Shown piece after piece: positions 6,120 through 12,191 of a stretch of 12,253 bases of DNA. The position numbers were made by a program, and so were the translations under genes. Positions within the stretch are counted from its first letter, which is position 1. Every line of letters begins with the position of its first letter. Source of the DNA: an uncultured Eubacteriales bacterium (GTDB lineage: Bacteria; Bacillota; Clostridia; Oscillospirales; CAG-272); NCBI GenBank assembly GCA_900544985.1, contig UQXK01000049.1:1-12253 (forward strand), read 5' to 3'. The notes under the pieces are model-generated. The model worked only from the letters and a program-made list of their open reading frames with translations. It made no database searches and was not told the origin of the DNA.

Positions 6120-6172
6120 AAGGATTTTTTCTTTTTCATCCGTATAAATGTTAAAGATAATCAAAAATCCTT
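6120..6172 (+). promoter_or_regulatory. Leader stem-loop between promoter and ECF sigma start codon
   Basis: AAGGATTTTT (6120-6129) pairs with AAAAATCCTT (6163-6172); inner TCTTT (6130-6134) can pair with AAAGA (6153-6157). The stem begins at the predicted transcription start and ends three bases before the GGGAGG ribosome-binding site, so it fills the whole leader. It may stabilise the 5' end or gate translation. Confidence 0.45.
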
Positions 6173-6185
6173 TCGGGAGGGCAGG

Positions 6186-6731
6186 ATGGACAACGGGGCG
6201 GAATATTACCGTCGCTTTCTGGACGGAGACGAGGTTGCTTTCAATAATATAATGAGTGAATACCGAGACATGCTTACATATTTTATATTCCGATATGTCA
6301 AAAACATGGACACCGCGGAGGATATTGCAATAGATGTTTTTACTTATATTACGATTCATCGGCACAAATATAATTTCAAAACATCGTTTAAAACGTATCT
6401 GTTCATGCTCGGAAGAAGCCGCGCGATAGATCATATAAGGCATGAGGGCGTTTTAAATGCGGATAGCATATCGGAAAACGTTATTTCAAATGAAATTTCT
6501 CCCGAACTTGCGGTGATATCAAAAGAACAGAAAGAAAAACTTGCATTAGCTGTCGAAGAGCTTCCGGAGAATATGAAAATTGCCGTATATCTTGTTTATT
6601 TTGAAAATCTTTCATATGCCGATACCGCAAAGGTCTTAAAAAAGAGTGTGAAACAGATAGACAATATTTTATATCGTGCAAAAAATTTGCTGCGCGAAAA
6701 GTTGAAAAACGGAGGTGAAGTTTTGTTTTGA
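6186..6731 (+). CDS. ECF-type RNA polymerase sigma factor
   Basis: A 181-residue group IV (extracytoplasmic function) sigma factor that would direct RNA polymerase to a small regulon. Region 2 spans about 25-88: YRDMLTYFIFRYVKNMDTAE, DIAIDVFTYI and the -10 recognition helix FKTYLFMLGRSRAIDHIRH. After a short linker, region 4 spans about 118-175: VEELPENMKIAVYLVYFE, then the helix-turn-helix NLSYADTAKVLKKSVKQIDN and YRAKNLLREKL. GGGAGG lies about five bases before the ATG. Its stop overlaps the start of the next gene by four bases, the usual arrangement for a sigma/anti-sigma pair. It cannot be assigned to a named ECF group by eye. It has a sigma-A promoter; autoregulation is not evident. Confidence 0.92.
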   Translation: MDNGAEYYRRFLDGDEVAFNNIMSEYRDMLTYFIFRYVKNMDTAEDIAIDVFTYITIHRHKYNFKTSFKTYLFMLGRSRAIDHIRHEGVLNADSISENVISNEISPELAVISKEQKEKLALAVEELPENMKIAVYLVYFENLSYADTAKVLKKSVKQIDNILYRAKNLLREKLKNGGEVLF

Positions 6732-7324
6732 GAAGATCGGATGATGAATTTTTTGCGGAAGTTGAAAAGCGACGCGAAAAATATTATGAAAAAAGACATA
6801 AAAGAATAAAATCCGTAATCAATTTCTGTGTTCCTTTCTTTGTTTTGACGGTTTTTGCGACTGTTTTTTCTGCGATTATACTTCCGTCTTTTAGGTGTGG
6901 CTCTAATAATTATAGCGAGAAATATAATGATACAGACGTAAATATAAAATTTATATATGAAAATTCCGAAAGCGATACAGAAAATAGTTTTACTGTTACG
7001 GATTCCGATAGATCAGAGCAATTATATCAATTTATTTCCGGATATTTCGATCGTGATTCCTATGATAAAAGTGATTTTAGTGTTCCGACCACGAGCATCG
7101 GCGATTCGTCAAATGAGGGAAATGATAAATTTGATGAACATATAGAACTTGTTTTCATTAAGCATAGCGGTAATATAGCTTTGGGCGGAGATAATATCAC
7201 AGAAAACCGCTATTATATATATAGAAATCGTATTATATCTGAAAATACTCTATGGATAATAAACGAGCATGAATATGATGAGATTATTTCGGAAATAAAA
7301 TCAATTTATACATCAATGGAATAG
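6728..7324 (+). CDS. Single-pass membrane protein, probable anti-sigma factor or sensor
   Basis: 198 residues. The start is TTG at 6728, overlapping the sigma stop (TTGA), with GGAGGTG 11 bases upstream; no in-frame ATG is available nearby. The N-terminal 29 residues are highly charged (DDEFFAEVEKRREKYYEKRH) and short, then one membrane helix (about 30-53), then an extracytoplasmic domain of about 140 residues rich in Asp, Ser and Asn. The latter ends in NRYYIYRNRIISENTLWIIN and EYDEIISEI. It has no recognisable zinc-binding anti-sigma (HxxxCxxC) motif, so an anti-sigma role is inferred from position alone. The charged cytoplasmic stub is small for binding a sigma factor; it might instead sense a signal outside and act with the next gene's product. 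Confidence 0.75.
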   Translation: MRRSDDEFFAEVEKRREKYYEKRHKRIKSVINFCVPFFVLTVFATVFSAIILPSFRCGSNNYSEKYNDTDVNIKFIYENSESDTENSFTVTDSDRSEQLYQFISGYFDRDSYDKSDFSVPTTSIGDSSNEGNDKFDEHIELVFIKHSGNIALGGDNITENRYYIYRNRIISENTLWIINEHEYDEIISEIKSIYTSME

Positions 7325-7333
7325 GAGGTATAT

Positions 7334-8212
7334 ATGAAAAGAAAAACAGCATTCATAATGGCGACAATATTTCTTTTGGTAGTTTTTGTGCCGTTCCATG
7401 TCTTTGCCGACACGGGACCCAAGCCCTCGGTGAATATAAAAGTAGAAGGCTATGAGGGAAAAGCTTTCTACATCACGCTGTTTTCGGCTCGTCCTTCCAC
7501 AGGTCCCCATTCGGCATACAACGGAGAGGACGGATACGCAAGGTATCATGAGGGCGATGAAGGTTATGAAATCTGGAAGATGTTTTGTGAGCATTCTCCT
7601 TCGGACGGCTTTTATTTTTTACAGGAATTCTCTTTTTGCGAAGACGGAAACTACCGTTGGGGATATTATCCTCCGCGTACATTTAAAGTTCATATTTATT
7701 TTCCCGATAGTGGGGAATATGTTGTAAGCGACACATATGAAACATATGCTTTTGACAGCTATTACAAGCTCACACTTTCGCGTGACGAAAGCGGAAAGCT
7801 TTTATTTGAAAAAGCAGAGAAAAATTATAATTACGGTCTGGAAATTATTTCTCTTGCGGCAAGAATCGTTATAACGCTTGCTTTGGAGATACTTATAGCT
7901 CTTGCTTTCGGATACAGAGCAAAAAAACAGATACTTTTTATAGCTGTTGTAAACGCCGTAACAAACATTTCATTGAACGTTGCGCTTAACATTTTCAATT
8001 ATTATGAAGGACAGCTTGTATTCATGCTGATGTATGTGCTTCTAGAAATTATTGTATTTATAGCAGAGGCTGTCTTGTATCTGTTGTTCCTCGGAAGATT
8101 CAAAGAGAGGGAAGAGAAACGCGGCATATATGTTGTTTATGCATTTGTATCAAATGCGGTTTCATTTGGAGCGGGGCTCGTTTTGGCTCATATTATACCT
8201 GGAATATTTTAA
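7334..8212 (+). CDS. Signal-peptide protein with 'DTGPKPS' N-terminus and four membrane helices
   Basis: 292 residues. A signal peptide (1-25, cleavage likely after VFA) exposes D26-TGPKPS, a mature N-terminus I have seen in uncharacterised Firmicutes proteins of this layout. The extracytoplasmic domain (26-165) contains a stretch of aromatic and acidic residues: GEDGYARYHEGDEGYEIW, FYFLQEFSFCEDGNYRWGYY and RTFKVHIYFPDSGEYVVSD. It reads like a beta-sandwich. Four membrane helices follow (about 170-193, 198-222, 228-253, 264-290), with a KEREEKR loop before the last. GGAGG is five bases before ATG, nine bases after the previous stop, so it is the third gene of the sigma operon. Its role is unknown; a membrane sensor or effector of the sigma factor is a reasonable guess. 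Confidence 0.8.
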   Translation: MKRKTAFIMATIFLLVVFVPFHVFADTGPKPSVNIKVEGYEGKAFYITLFSARPSTGPHSAYNGEDGYARYHEGDEGYEIWKMFCEHSPSDGFYFLQEFSFCEDGNYRWGYYPPRTFKVHIYFPDSGEYVVSDTYETYAFDSYYKLTLSRDESGKLLFEKAEKNYNYGLEIISLAARIVITLALEILIALAFGYRAKKQILFIAVVNAVTNISLNVALNIFNYYEGQLVFMLMYVLLEIIVFIAEAVLYLLFLGRFKEREEKRGIYVVYAFVSNAVSFGAGLVLAHIIPGIF

Positions 8213-8234
8213 GAGAAAAAATGATTTTTTTAAT

Positions 8235-8273
8235 CTGTATAAAATACAGTATACAATAGTATAAAATCTGTAT
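8235..8273 (+). promoter_or_regulatory. Cluster of CTGTAT/ATACAG half-sites upstream of the serpin gene
   Basis: CTGTAT (8235-8240), AAA, ATACAG (8244-8249) form a perfect palindrome. A third half-site CTGTAT lies at 8268-8273, within a 9-base direct repeat AATCTGTAT (8232-8240 and 8265-8273). The two direct copies are 33 bases apart, about three helical turns, so a protein could contact all of them on one face. No convincing sigma-A promoter with 17-bp spacing is visible between 8213 and 8317, which leaves room for an alternative sigma factor. Confidence 0.45.
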
Positions 8274-8317
8274 TGCAAAAAACAAATAAAATATAAAGTA
8301 TAAACGGAGGTTTTAAG

Positions 8318-9565
8318 ATGAAAAAAGTATTGACTAGTGTTCTTGCGGCACTGCTTGCATTATCTGTCGTTTTCATCAATGTGAGGTGCATGAAAATGGG
8401 AGCGACAGACCTTATGCGTGATATCACGCGAAAAGAAGTTGACGGGAAAAATCCTGACGATGAATTTAAAAGCGCATATTTGAACTTTACGGCGGAGCTT
8501 TTTAAAAAATCCGTCGAGAAATCCAAAAATGACGGTGAAGGCAATGCTCTTATTTCTCCGTTTTCGGTCATGGTGGCTCTTTCCATGACGGCTAACGGAG
8601 CGGGCGGAAACACGCTTTCGGAAATGGAAGAGGTTCTCGGCAAAAATATAGATATAGAGACACTTAATAAATATTTATACACTTATATAGAATCGCTTTA
8701 TTCGGGAGAAAAGTGCAAGCTTTCGGTTGCAAATTCCATATGGCTGCGCGACACAACATCGCTTTCAGTCAAAAAGAATTTCCTGCAAAAAAATATGGAT
8801 TATTACAACGCCGCTATTTATAAAAGTATGTTTGACGCAAAGGGCGCCGATGATATAAACTCCTGGGTCAAAAAGCACACGGACGGAATGATAGAAAAGT
8901 TAGTGGACAAAATAGACGATGACACGATGATGCTTTTAATCAACGCCGTTGCTTTCGATGCCGAGTGGGCAAAAAAGTATGATGTCATATATGAAGGAAA
9001 ATTCACTTCTTTGGCAGGAGAGAGAAGAACGGTCGACATTATGCGCTCTTTGGAGGAAAAGTATATAGATGACGGCAGCGCAACAGGTTTTATAAAAGAG
9101 TATAAAGGCGGAAAATACAGTTTTGCGGCGATTCTTCCGAATTCGGAGGACATATATTCCTATGTCGAAAATATGACAGAGGGAAGTATAGCGAAACTCC
9201 TTTCAGGTGTTTCTTACGAACCGGTAAAGACCGAAATGCCGAAATTTTCCTCTGATTTTTCGATATCGATGGAAGAGTGCCTTAAAGACATGGGAATAAA
9301 AGATGCTTTTTCCGCAATTGCGGATTTTTCGGAAATGTCGGAAAATAAACTCTCTATAAGTAAGGTTGTTCATAAAACGCATATAACCGTCAACGAAAAA
9401 GGAACGAAAGCGTCAGCTGTGACTGGTGTTACAATGAAGAATACAGCAGTCCTCACGCCTGCCACTACAAAAGAAGTTGTTCTCGACAGACCTTTTGTGT
9501 ATATGATATTGGACAACGAAAACAATATGCCTGTATTTATCGGCATGGTGACAGACATAAAATAA
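8318..9565 (+). CDS. Secreted serpin (serine protease inhibitor, MEROPS I4 family)
   Basis: 415 residues, full length for a serpin plus an N-terminal export signal. Serpins trap serine or cysteine proteases by inserting their cleaved reactive loop into a beta-sheet. The signal sequence (1-20) ends NVRC24; the Cys suggests a lipoprotein but Arg at -1 does not fit a lipobox. Serpin signatures: NALISPFSVMVALSMTANGA (76-95), NSWVKKHTDGMI (181-192), INAVAFDAEW (208-217), the hinge NEKGTKASAVTG (359-370; Gly362 as P15, Thr363 as P14, small residues at P12-P10), and RPFVYMI...PVFIGMV (391-411). The small-residue hinge predicts an active inhibitor. The loop after the hinge is about five residues longer than in alpha-1-antitrypsin, so P1 is uncertain. 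CGGAGG precedes ATG. It follows the ECF operon after 105 bases. Confidence 0.95.
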   Translation: MKKVLTSVLAALLALSVVFINVRCMKMGATDLMRDITRKEVDGKNPDDEFKSAYLNFTAELFKKSVEKSKNDGEGNALISPFSVMVALSMTANGAGGNTLSEMEEVLGKNIDIETLNKYLYTYIESLYSGEKCKLSVANSIWLRDTTSLSVKKNFLQKNMDYYNAAIYKSMFDAKGADDINSWVKKHTDGMIEKLVDKIDDDTMMLLINAVAFDAEWAKKYDVIYEGKFTSLAGERRTVDIMRSLEEKYIDDGSATGFIKEYKGGKYSFAAILPNSEDIYSYVENMTEGSIAKLLSGVSYEPVKTEMPKFSSDFSISMEECLKDMGIKDAFSAIADFSEMSENKLSISKVVHKTHITVNEKGTKASAVTGVTMKNTAVLTPATTKEVVLDRPFVYMILDNENNMPVFIGMVTDIK

Positions 9566-9819
9566 CTTACCTTTCTTTCGGAGAAAGGTAAGCCAAAGAA
9601 CTCTGCACCGAGCACACCATTTTATTTTGGCAAAGCTTTTGAGGTTCCAAGGGACTTTTCCCGAAAACTCCCTTGTGTCAGGGTTTGGGGCGGAAGCCCC
9701 AACTGACAATGCAGACGAAAAAACGCGGATTTCTCCGCGTTTTTTATATTGTCAAAAAATGTTGGAACTGCCGTTCCAAGCCTCCGCTTCAAGGGGCTTT
9801 TTGAAAAAAGCCCCTTGAA
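9566..9819. repeat. Cluster of six hairpins between convergent serpin and sigG genes
   Basis: This non-coding stretch packs successive inverted repeats: 9566-9592 (11-bp stem, loop TTCGG), 9648-9675 (11 bp with one mismatch), 9677-9707 (12 bp with a 3-base bulge), 9718-9745 (12 bp), 9762-9779 (7 bp) and 9788-9819 (15 bp, loop GA). The blocks GCAAAGCTTTTGAGGTTCC and GGGTTTGGGGCGGAAGCCCC resemble an interspersed repeat I associate with gut Clostridia genomes. The whole 9566-9867 spacer contains no credible gene; short open frames across it are chance. Confidence 0.65.
9718..9745. terminator. Bidirectional rho-independent terminator between serpin and sigG
   Basis: A6-CGCGGA (9718-9729), loop TTTC, TCCGCG-T6 (9734-9745): a perfect GC-rich stem with A and T runs on either side, able to end transcripts of both convergent genes. 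The hairpin at 9566-9592, directly after the serpin stop, lacks a T run. Confidence 0.85.
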
Positions 9820-9867
9820 AATCCGCAAAAACTTCGTACCGATATACCAAAGCGATAATTTTTGTTT

Positions 9868-10641
9868 TTACATGCCGCGCTTTATTCTTTCGAGAGCGCT
9901 TTTTTCGATTCTCGATACCTGCGCTTGCGAGATTCCTATTTCTTCCGCTATCTCCATTTGCGTTTTGCCTCTGAAAAAGCGCATGTTTATTATAGACGTT
10001 TCGCGCGGTGAAAGCTTGCTCATTGCGCTTTCAAGCGCGATATTTTCTATCCAGCGCTCGTCCGTATTCTCTTCGTCGCGTATACCGTCCATTACAAAAA
10101 CGGAATCCGTTCCGTCCGAATACACGGGATCATAGATAGAAATGGGTTCTACTATCGCTTCAAGCGCCGCAACGACATTTTCCTCGGGAACTCCCATTTC
10201 TTTTGCTATTTCGGCGGATGTGGGATCACGACCGAGTTTTTTTACAAGAACTTCCTTTACCGAAAGTGCATGGTATGCCGTATCGCGTGTGCCGCGGCTG
10301 ACCCTTAACATATTGTTGTCGCGAAGATATCGCCTTATTTCGCCTATTATCATCGGAACGGCATAGGTGCTGAATTTTACTCCGACGGATATATCGAAAT
10401 TGTCTATCGCTTTTATAAGACCTATGCAACCGACCTGAAAAAGATCGTCGGCAGAGCCGTTTCTTCCCGCAAAACGCTGTATAACGCTTAATACGAGTCT
10501 CAGGTTTCCGTCTATCAGTTCTTCACGCGCTTTTTTGTCGCCTTCCGAAACTTTCTTTAAAAGTTCGTCGGTCTCCTTAGAAGTAAGAGTTTTTAATTTA
10601 GATGTGTTTATTCCGCAGATTTCGACTTTATTATAATACAT
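9868..10641 (-). CDS. sigG: Sporulation RNA polymerase sigma factor sigma-G
   Basis: 257 residues. Sigma-G is the late forespore-specific sigma factor of endospore formers, directing spore coat, SASP and germination genes. The start at 10641 gives MYYNKVEICGINTSKL, matching the Bacillus opening MSRNKVEICGVDTSKL, and has GAGGG five bases upstream; an open extension to 10734 is unlikely to be translated. Region 2 contains GNLRLVLSVIQRF and DDLFQVGCIGLIKAIDNFD, then KFSTYAVPMIIGEIRRYLRD and RVSRGTRD. Region 3 runs about 120-165. Region 4 ends in FFRGKTQMEIAEEIGISQAQ and VSRIEK. All are diagnostic of SigG rather than SigF. In many Clostridia sigG follows spoIIGA-sigE; here its upstream neighbour is divergent ttcA, so it is expressed alone. 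It must be silent outside the forespore, normally by sigma-F control. Confidence 0.95.
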   Translation of the reverse strand: MYYNKVEICGINTSKLKTLTSKETDELLKKVSEGDKKAREELIDGNLRLVLSVIQRFAGRNGSADDLFQVGCIGLIKAIDNFDISVGVKFSTYAVPMIIGEIRRYLRDNNMLRVSRGTRDTAYHALSVKEVLVKKLGRDPTSAEIAKEMGVPEENVVAALEAIVEPISIYDPVYSDGTDSVFVMDGIRDEENTDERWIENIALESAMSKLSPRETSIINMRFFRGKTQMEIAEEIGISQAQVSRIEKSALERIKRGM

Positions 10642-10722
10642 ATCGTCCCTCTGTGACATTTTTTTCATGTAAGAAAAGTATTGCCGCAAAGGATATTTTT
10701 TTATGCATGGACGGTTTACGCT

Positions 10723-10751
10723 ATTTATTTCCAATTTTCTGAAAAATACGC
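10723..10751 (-). promoter_or_regulatory. Candidate sigma-F-type promoter of sigG
   Basis: On the minus strand GCGTA (10747-10751) resembles the forespore -35 GYATA with one mismatch. Fourteen bases later GGAAATAAAT (10723-10732) keeps the GG and two of the A positions of the sigma-F -10 element. It would start transcription about 75 bases before the sigG start codon. Match is partial; expectation that sigG depends on sigma-F is from established sporulation biology. Confidence 0.25.
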
Positions 10752-10782
10752 CTTAAAATTACAAAATATATTCGAAATCATA

Positions 10783-10811
10783 TTGAAAAAAAGCGAGATA
10801 TTTGATAAAAT
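10783..10811 (+). promoter_or_regulatory. Sigma-A promoter of ttcA
   Basis: -35 TTGAAA (10783-10788), 17-bp spacer, -10 TAAAAT (10806-10811) with TGA extension, identical boxes to the ECF sigma operon promoter. The start codon follows 31 bases later. Confidence 0.7.
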
Positions 10812-10842
10812 TATTTTAAATTCATTTTTGTTTCGGTGAAAA

Positions 10843-11616
10843 ATGGTTGGACTTAAACGACTTTTAAGCTATGCACGCCGCGCTTGCGACGATTATAATA
10901 TGATAGAGGACGGCGATGTTATAGCCATCGGCGTTTCGGCGGGGAAAGACTCTCTTTCACTTCTTTACACCCTGTCTTATCTTTCAAGATTTTACCCGAA
11001 GAAATTCAAAGTTATCGCGATAACGGTCGATATGCATTTTGACGCTTTGGGAGAGGGCAGGACTGCTTCCGATTATTCCGAAATAAAAAAGCTCTGCGAT
11101 ACGCTCGGCGTTGAATATTATATAGAAAATTCCGATATAGCGAAGATCGTTTTCGATATCCGCAAGGAAGAAAATCCCTGTTCTCTTTGCGCGAAGCTTC
11201 GCCGCGGCGCGCTTAACGAGAGCGCCAAAAGGCACGGGGCGAATAAAGTGGCTCTGGGACATCATTTTGACGATGCCGTGCAAACTTTTATGCTGAACCT
11301 TTTTTACGAGGGAAGAGTCGGTTGTTTTTCTCCCGTGACATATCTTGACAGAACTGATATAACGGTGCTTCGTCCGCTTGTATATGCTCCGGAAAAGGAC
11401 ATAGAATACTTCGCGCGGCACACGGAGCTTCCCGTGATAAAAAGCTCTTGTCCCGCCAACAAAAAGACGGAGAGAGAAGAGATGAAAAAACTTCTTTCCG
11501 AAATAGAAAAAGATAACAAAGGGCTTCGGCACCGCATTTTCGGCGCTATGCAGCGCGGTCATATTTCCGGGTTCAAAGAATCCAAAATAAAAAATTACGA
11601 CGACGAAAACGCGTGA
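10843..11616 (+). CDS. ttcA: TtcA-family tRNA 2-thiocytidine biosynthesis protein
   Basis: 257 residues. TtcA-type enzymes are ATP-dependent tRNA sulfurtransferases; TtcA makes 2-thiocytidine-32 using a [4Fe-4S] cluster. Visible features: N-terminal LLSYARRACDDYNMIEDGD, the PP-loop SAGKDS (32-37; one Gly of the usual SGGKDS replaced by Ala), a THxDM-like ITVDMHF strand, CSLC (Cys113 and Cys116), LGHHFDDAVQT with the conserved HH-DD, RPL, and SSC (Cys203). The three cysteines match the three cluster ligands of TtcA. The exact tRNA target in this family branch is not certain. GGTGA lies four bases before ATG. It has its own promoter and diverges from sigG; a small Cys-rich gene follows. Confidence 0.88.
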   Translation: MVGLKRLLSYARRACDDYNMIEDGDVIAIGVSAGKDSLSLLYTLSYLSRFYPKKFKVIAITVDMHFDALGEGRTASDYSEIKKLCDTLGVEYYIENSDIAKIVFDIRKEENPCSLCAKLRRGALNESAKRHGANKVALGHHFDDAVQTFMLNLFYEGRVGCFSPVTYLDRTDITVLRPLVYAPEKDIEYFARHTELPVIKSSCPANKKTEREEMKKLLSEIEKDNKGLRHRIFGAMQRGHISGFKESKIKNYDDENA

Positions 11617-11638
11617 AATTTTTTGTTGAATAACATTT

Positions 11639-11681
11639 TTTTCTCCGCAAAAAATAAGAAAAAAGTTTTTTCGGAGGAAAA
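11639..11681 (+). promoter_or_regulatory. Hairpin that can mask the ribosome-binding site of the Cys-rich small protein
   Basis: TTTTCTCCG (11639-11647) pairs with CGGAGGAAAA (11672-11681, one bulged base). AAAAAA (11649-11654) pairs with TTTTTT (11666-11671) inside it. The right arm contains the GGAGG (11673-11677) of the gene starting at 11683, so the folded RNA would block its translation. Confidence 0.45.
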
Positions 11682-11682
11682 C

Positions 11683-11874
11683 ATGGATAAAGACCGAGAA
11701 TTTCCGGAATTATCCCAAAAATATTGCCCGCATTTGGAGAGCAATGTTACGATGATGTCGGAAAACGGCGAAACAGCTTGTCTGTCTTCTCATCTTTGCA
11801 GGGAGGATAGGCGCATTGTATGCGATCATTATATGAGTTCTCGCCCCGTAGGCGAAGAACAAAAAAGAATATAA
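11683..11874 (+). CDS. Small four-cysteine protein
   Basis: 63 residues, function unknown. The start at 11683 has GGAGG five bases upstream; an in-frame TTG at 11623 has no such site. Cysteines at 15 (KYCPHLES), 33 (TACLSS), 39 (HLCRED) and 47 (IVCDHY), together with His17, His37 and His49, could bind zinc or an iron-sulfur cluster. No membrane or signal sequence is present. It lies 66 bases after ttcA on the same strand and probably shares its transcript, so a link to tRNA thiolation is possible but unproven. The spacing of the cysteines matches no family I can name. Confidence 0.7.
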   Translation: MDKDREFPELSQKYCPHLESNVTMMSENGETACLSSHLCREDRRIVCDHYMSSRPVGEEQKRI

Positions 11875-11903
11875 ATGAAATATTTTTTACAGAGGTTAAA
11901 AAA

Positions 11904-12191
11904 ATGGCTTTTGAATTTTCAGACAAATATCTTAAAAGCACAATAACAAAAGAGGATCTTGACGGCATAGCGGGGGAAGTCGACGCGGCAGTCAAAACTC
12001 TCGAAGGCAGAAACGGCGCGGGCTCTGACTTTCTCGGCTGGGTAGATCTTCCCGTAAATTATGACCGTGAAGAGGTCGCGCGTGTTGTTGCGGCGGCGGA
12101 AAAAATAAAGATCAAAACAGAAAGGTTGAAAAATGAAAACTGCACTTGTCTTGACGGGGGCATTGATGATGCTCGGTGTTTCGGCGCTTGA
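11904..12191 (+). CDS. pgi: Glucose-6-phosphate isomerase, N-terminal fragment (gene broken)
   Basis: Glucose-6-phosphate isomerase interconverts glucose-6-phosphate and fructose-6-phosphate in glycolysis; Firmicutes forms are about 450 residues. Here residues 1 to about 72 match its start: MAFEFSDKYL, then NGAGSDFLGWVDLPVNYD and EEVARVVAAAEKIK. The family continues with a conserved IGIGGSYLGARA segment (phosphate binding), but that is absent from all three forward frames. Instead the frame reads RLKNENCTCLDGGIDDARC and stops at 12191. A start at 11904 with AGAGG upstream gives 95 residues. The catalytic residues are missing, so this product cannot be an isomerase. The break near 12115-12125 is a true rearrangement or an assembly join. 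Confidence 0.8.
   Translation: MAFEFSDKYLKSTITKEDLDGIAGEVDAAVKTLEGRNGAGSDFLGWVDLPVNYDREEVARVVAAAEKIKIKTERLKNENCTCLDGGIDDARCFGA

Noticed and set aside
8230..8682. 150-codon minus-strand frame over the serpin start
   Set aside because: It covers the serpin signal and leader on the opposite strand; composition is that of a shadow frame.
9627..10135. Short frames (63 to 128 codons) across the hairpin cluster and sigG end
   Set aside because: They translate inverted repeats and antisense of sigG; no start signals.
10642..10734. 31-residue extension of sigma-G
   Set aside because: No ribosome-binding site upstream, and alignment to Bacillus SigG begins at 10641.
10984..11562. 192-codon minus-strand frame over ttcA
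   Set aside because: Mirror of a strongly conserved gene; long only because of codon usage in ttcA.
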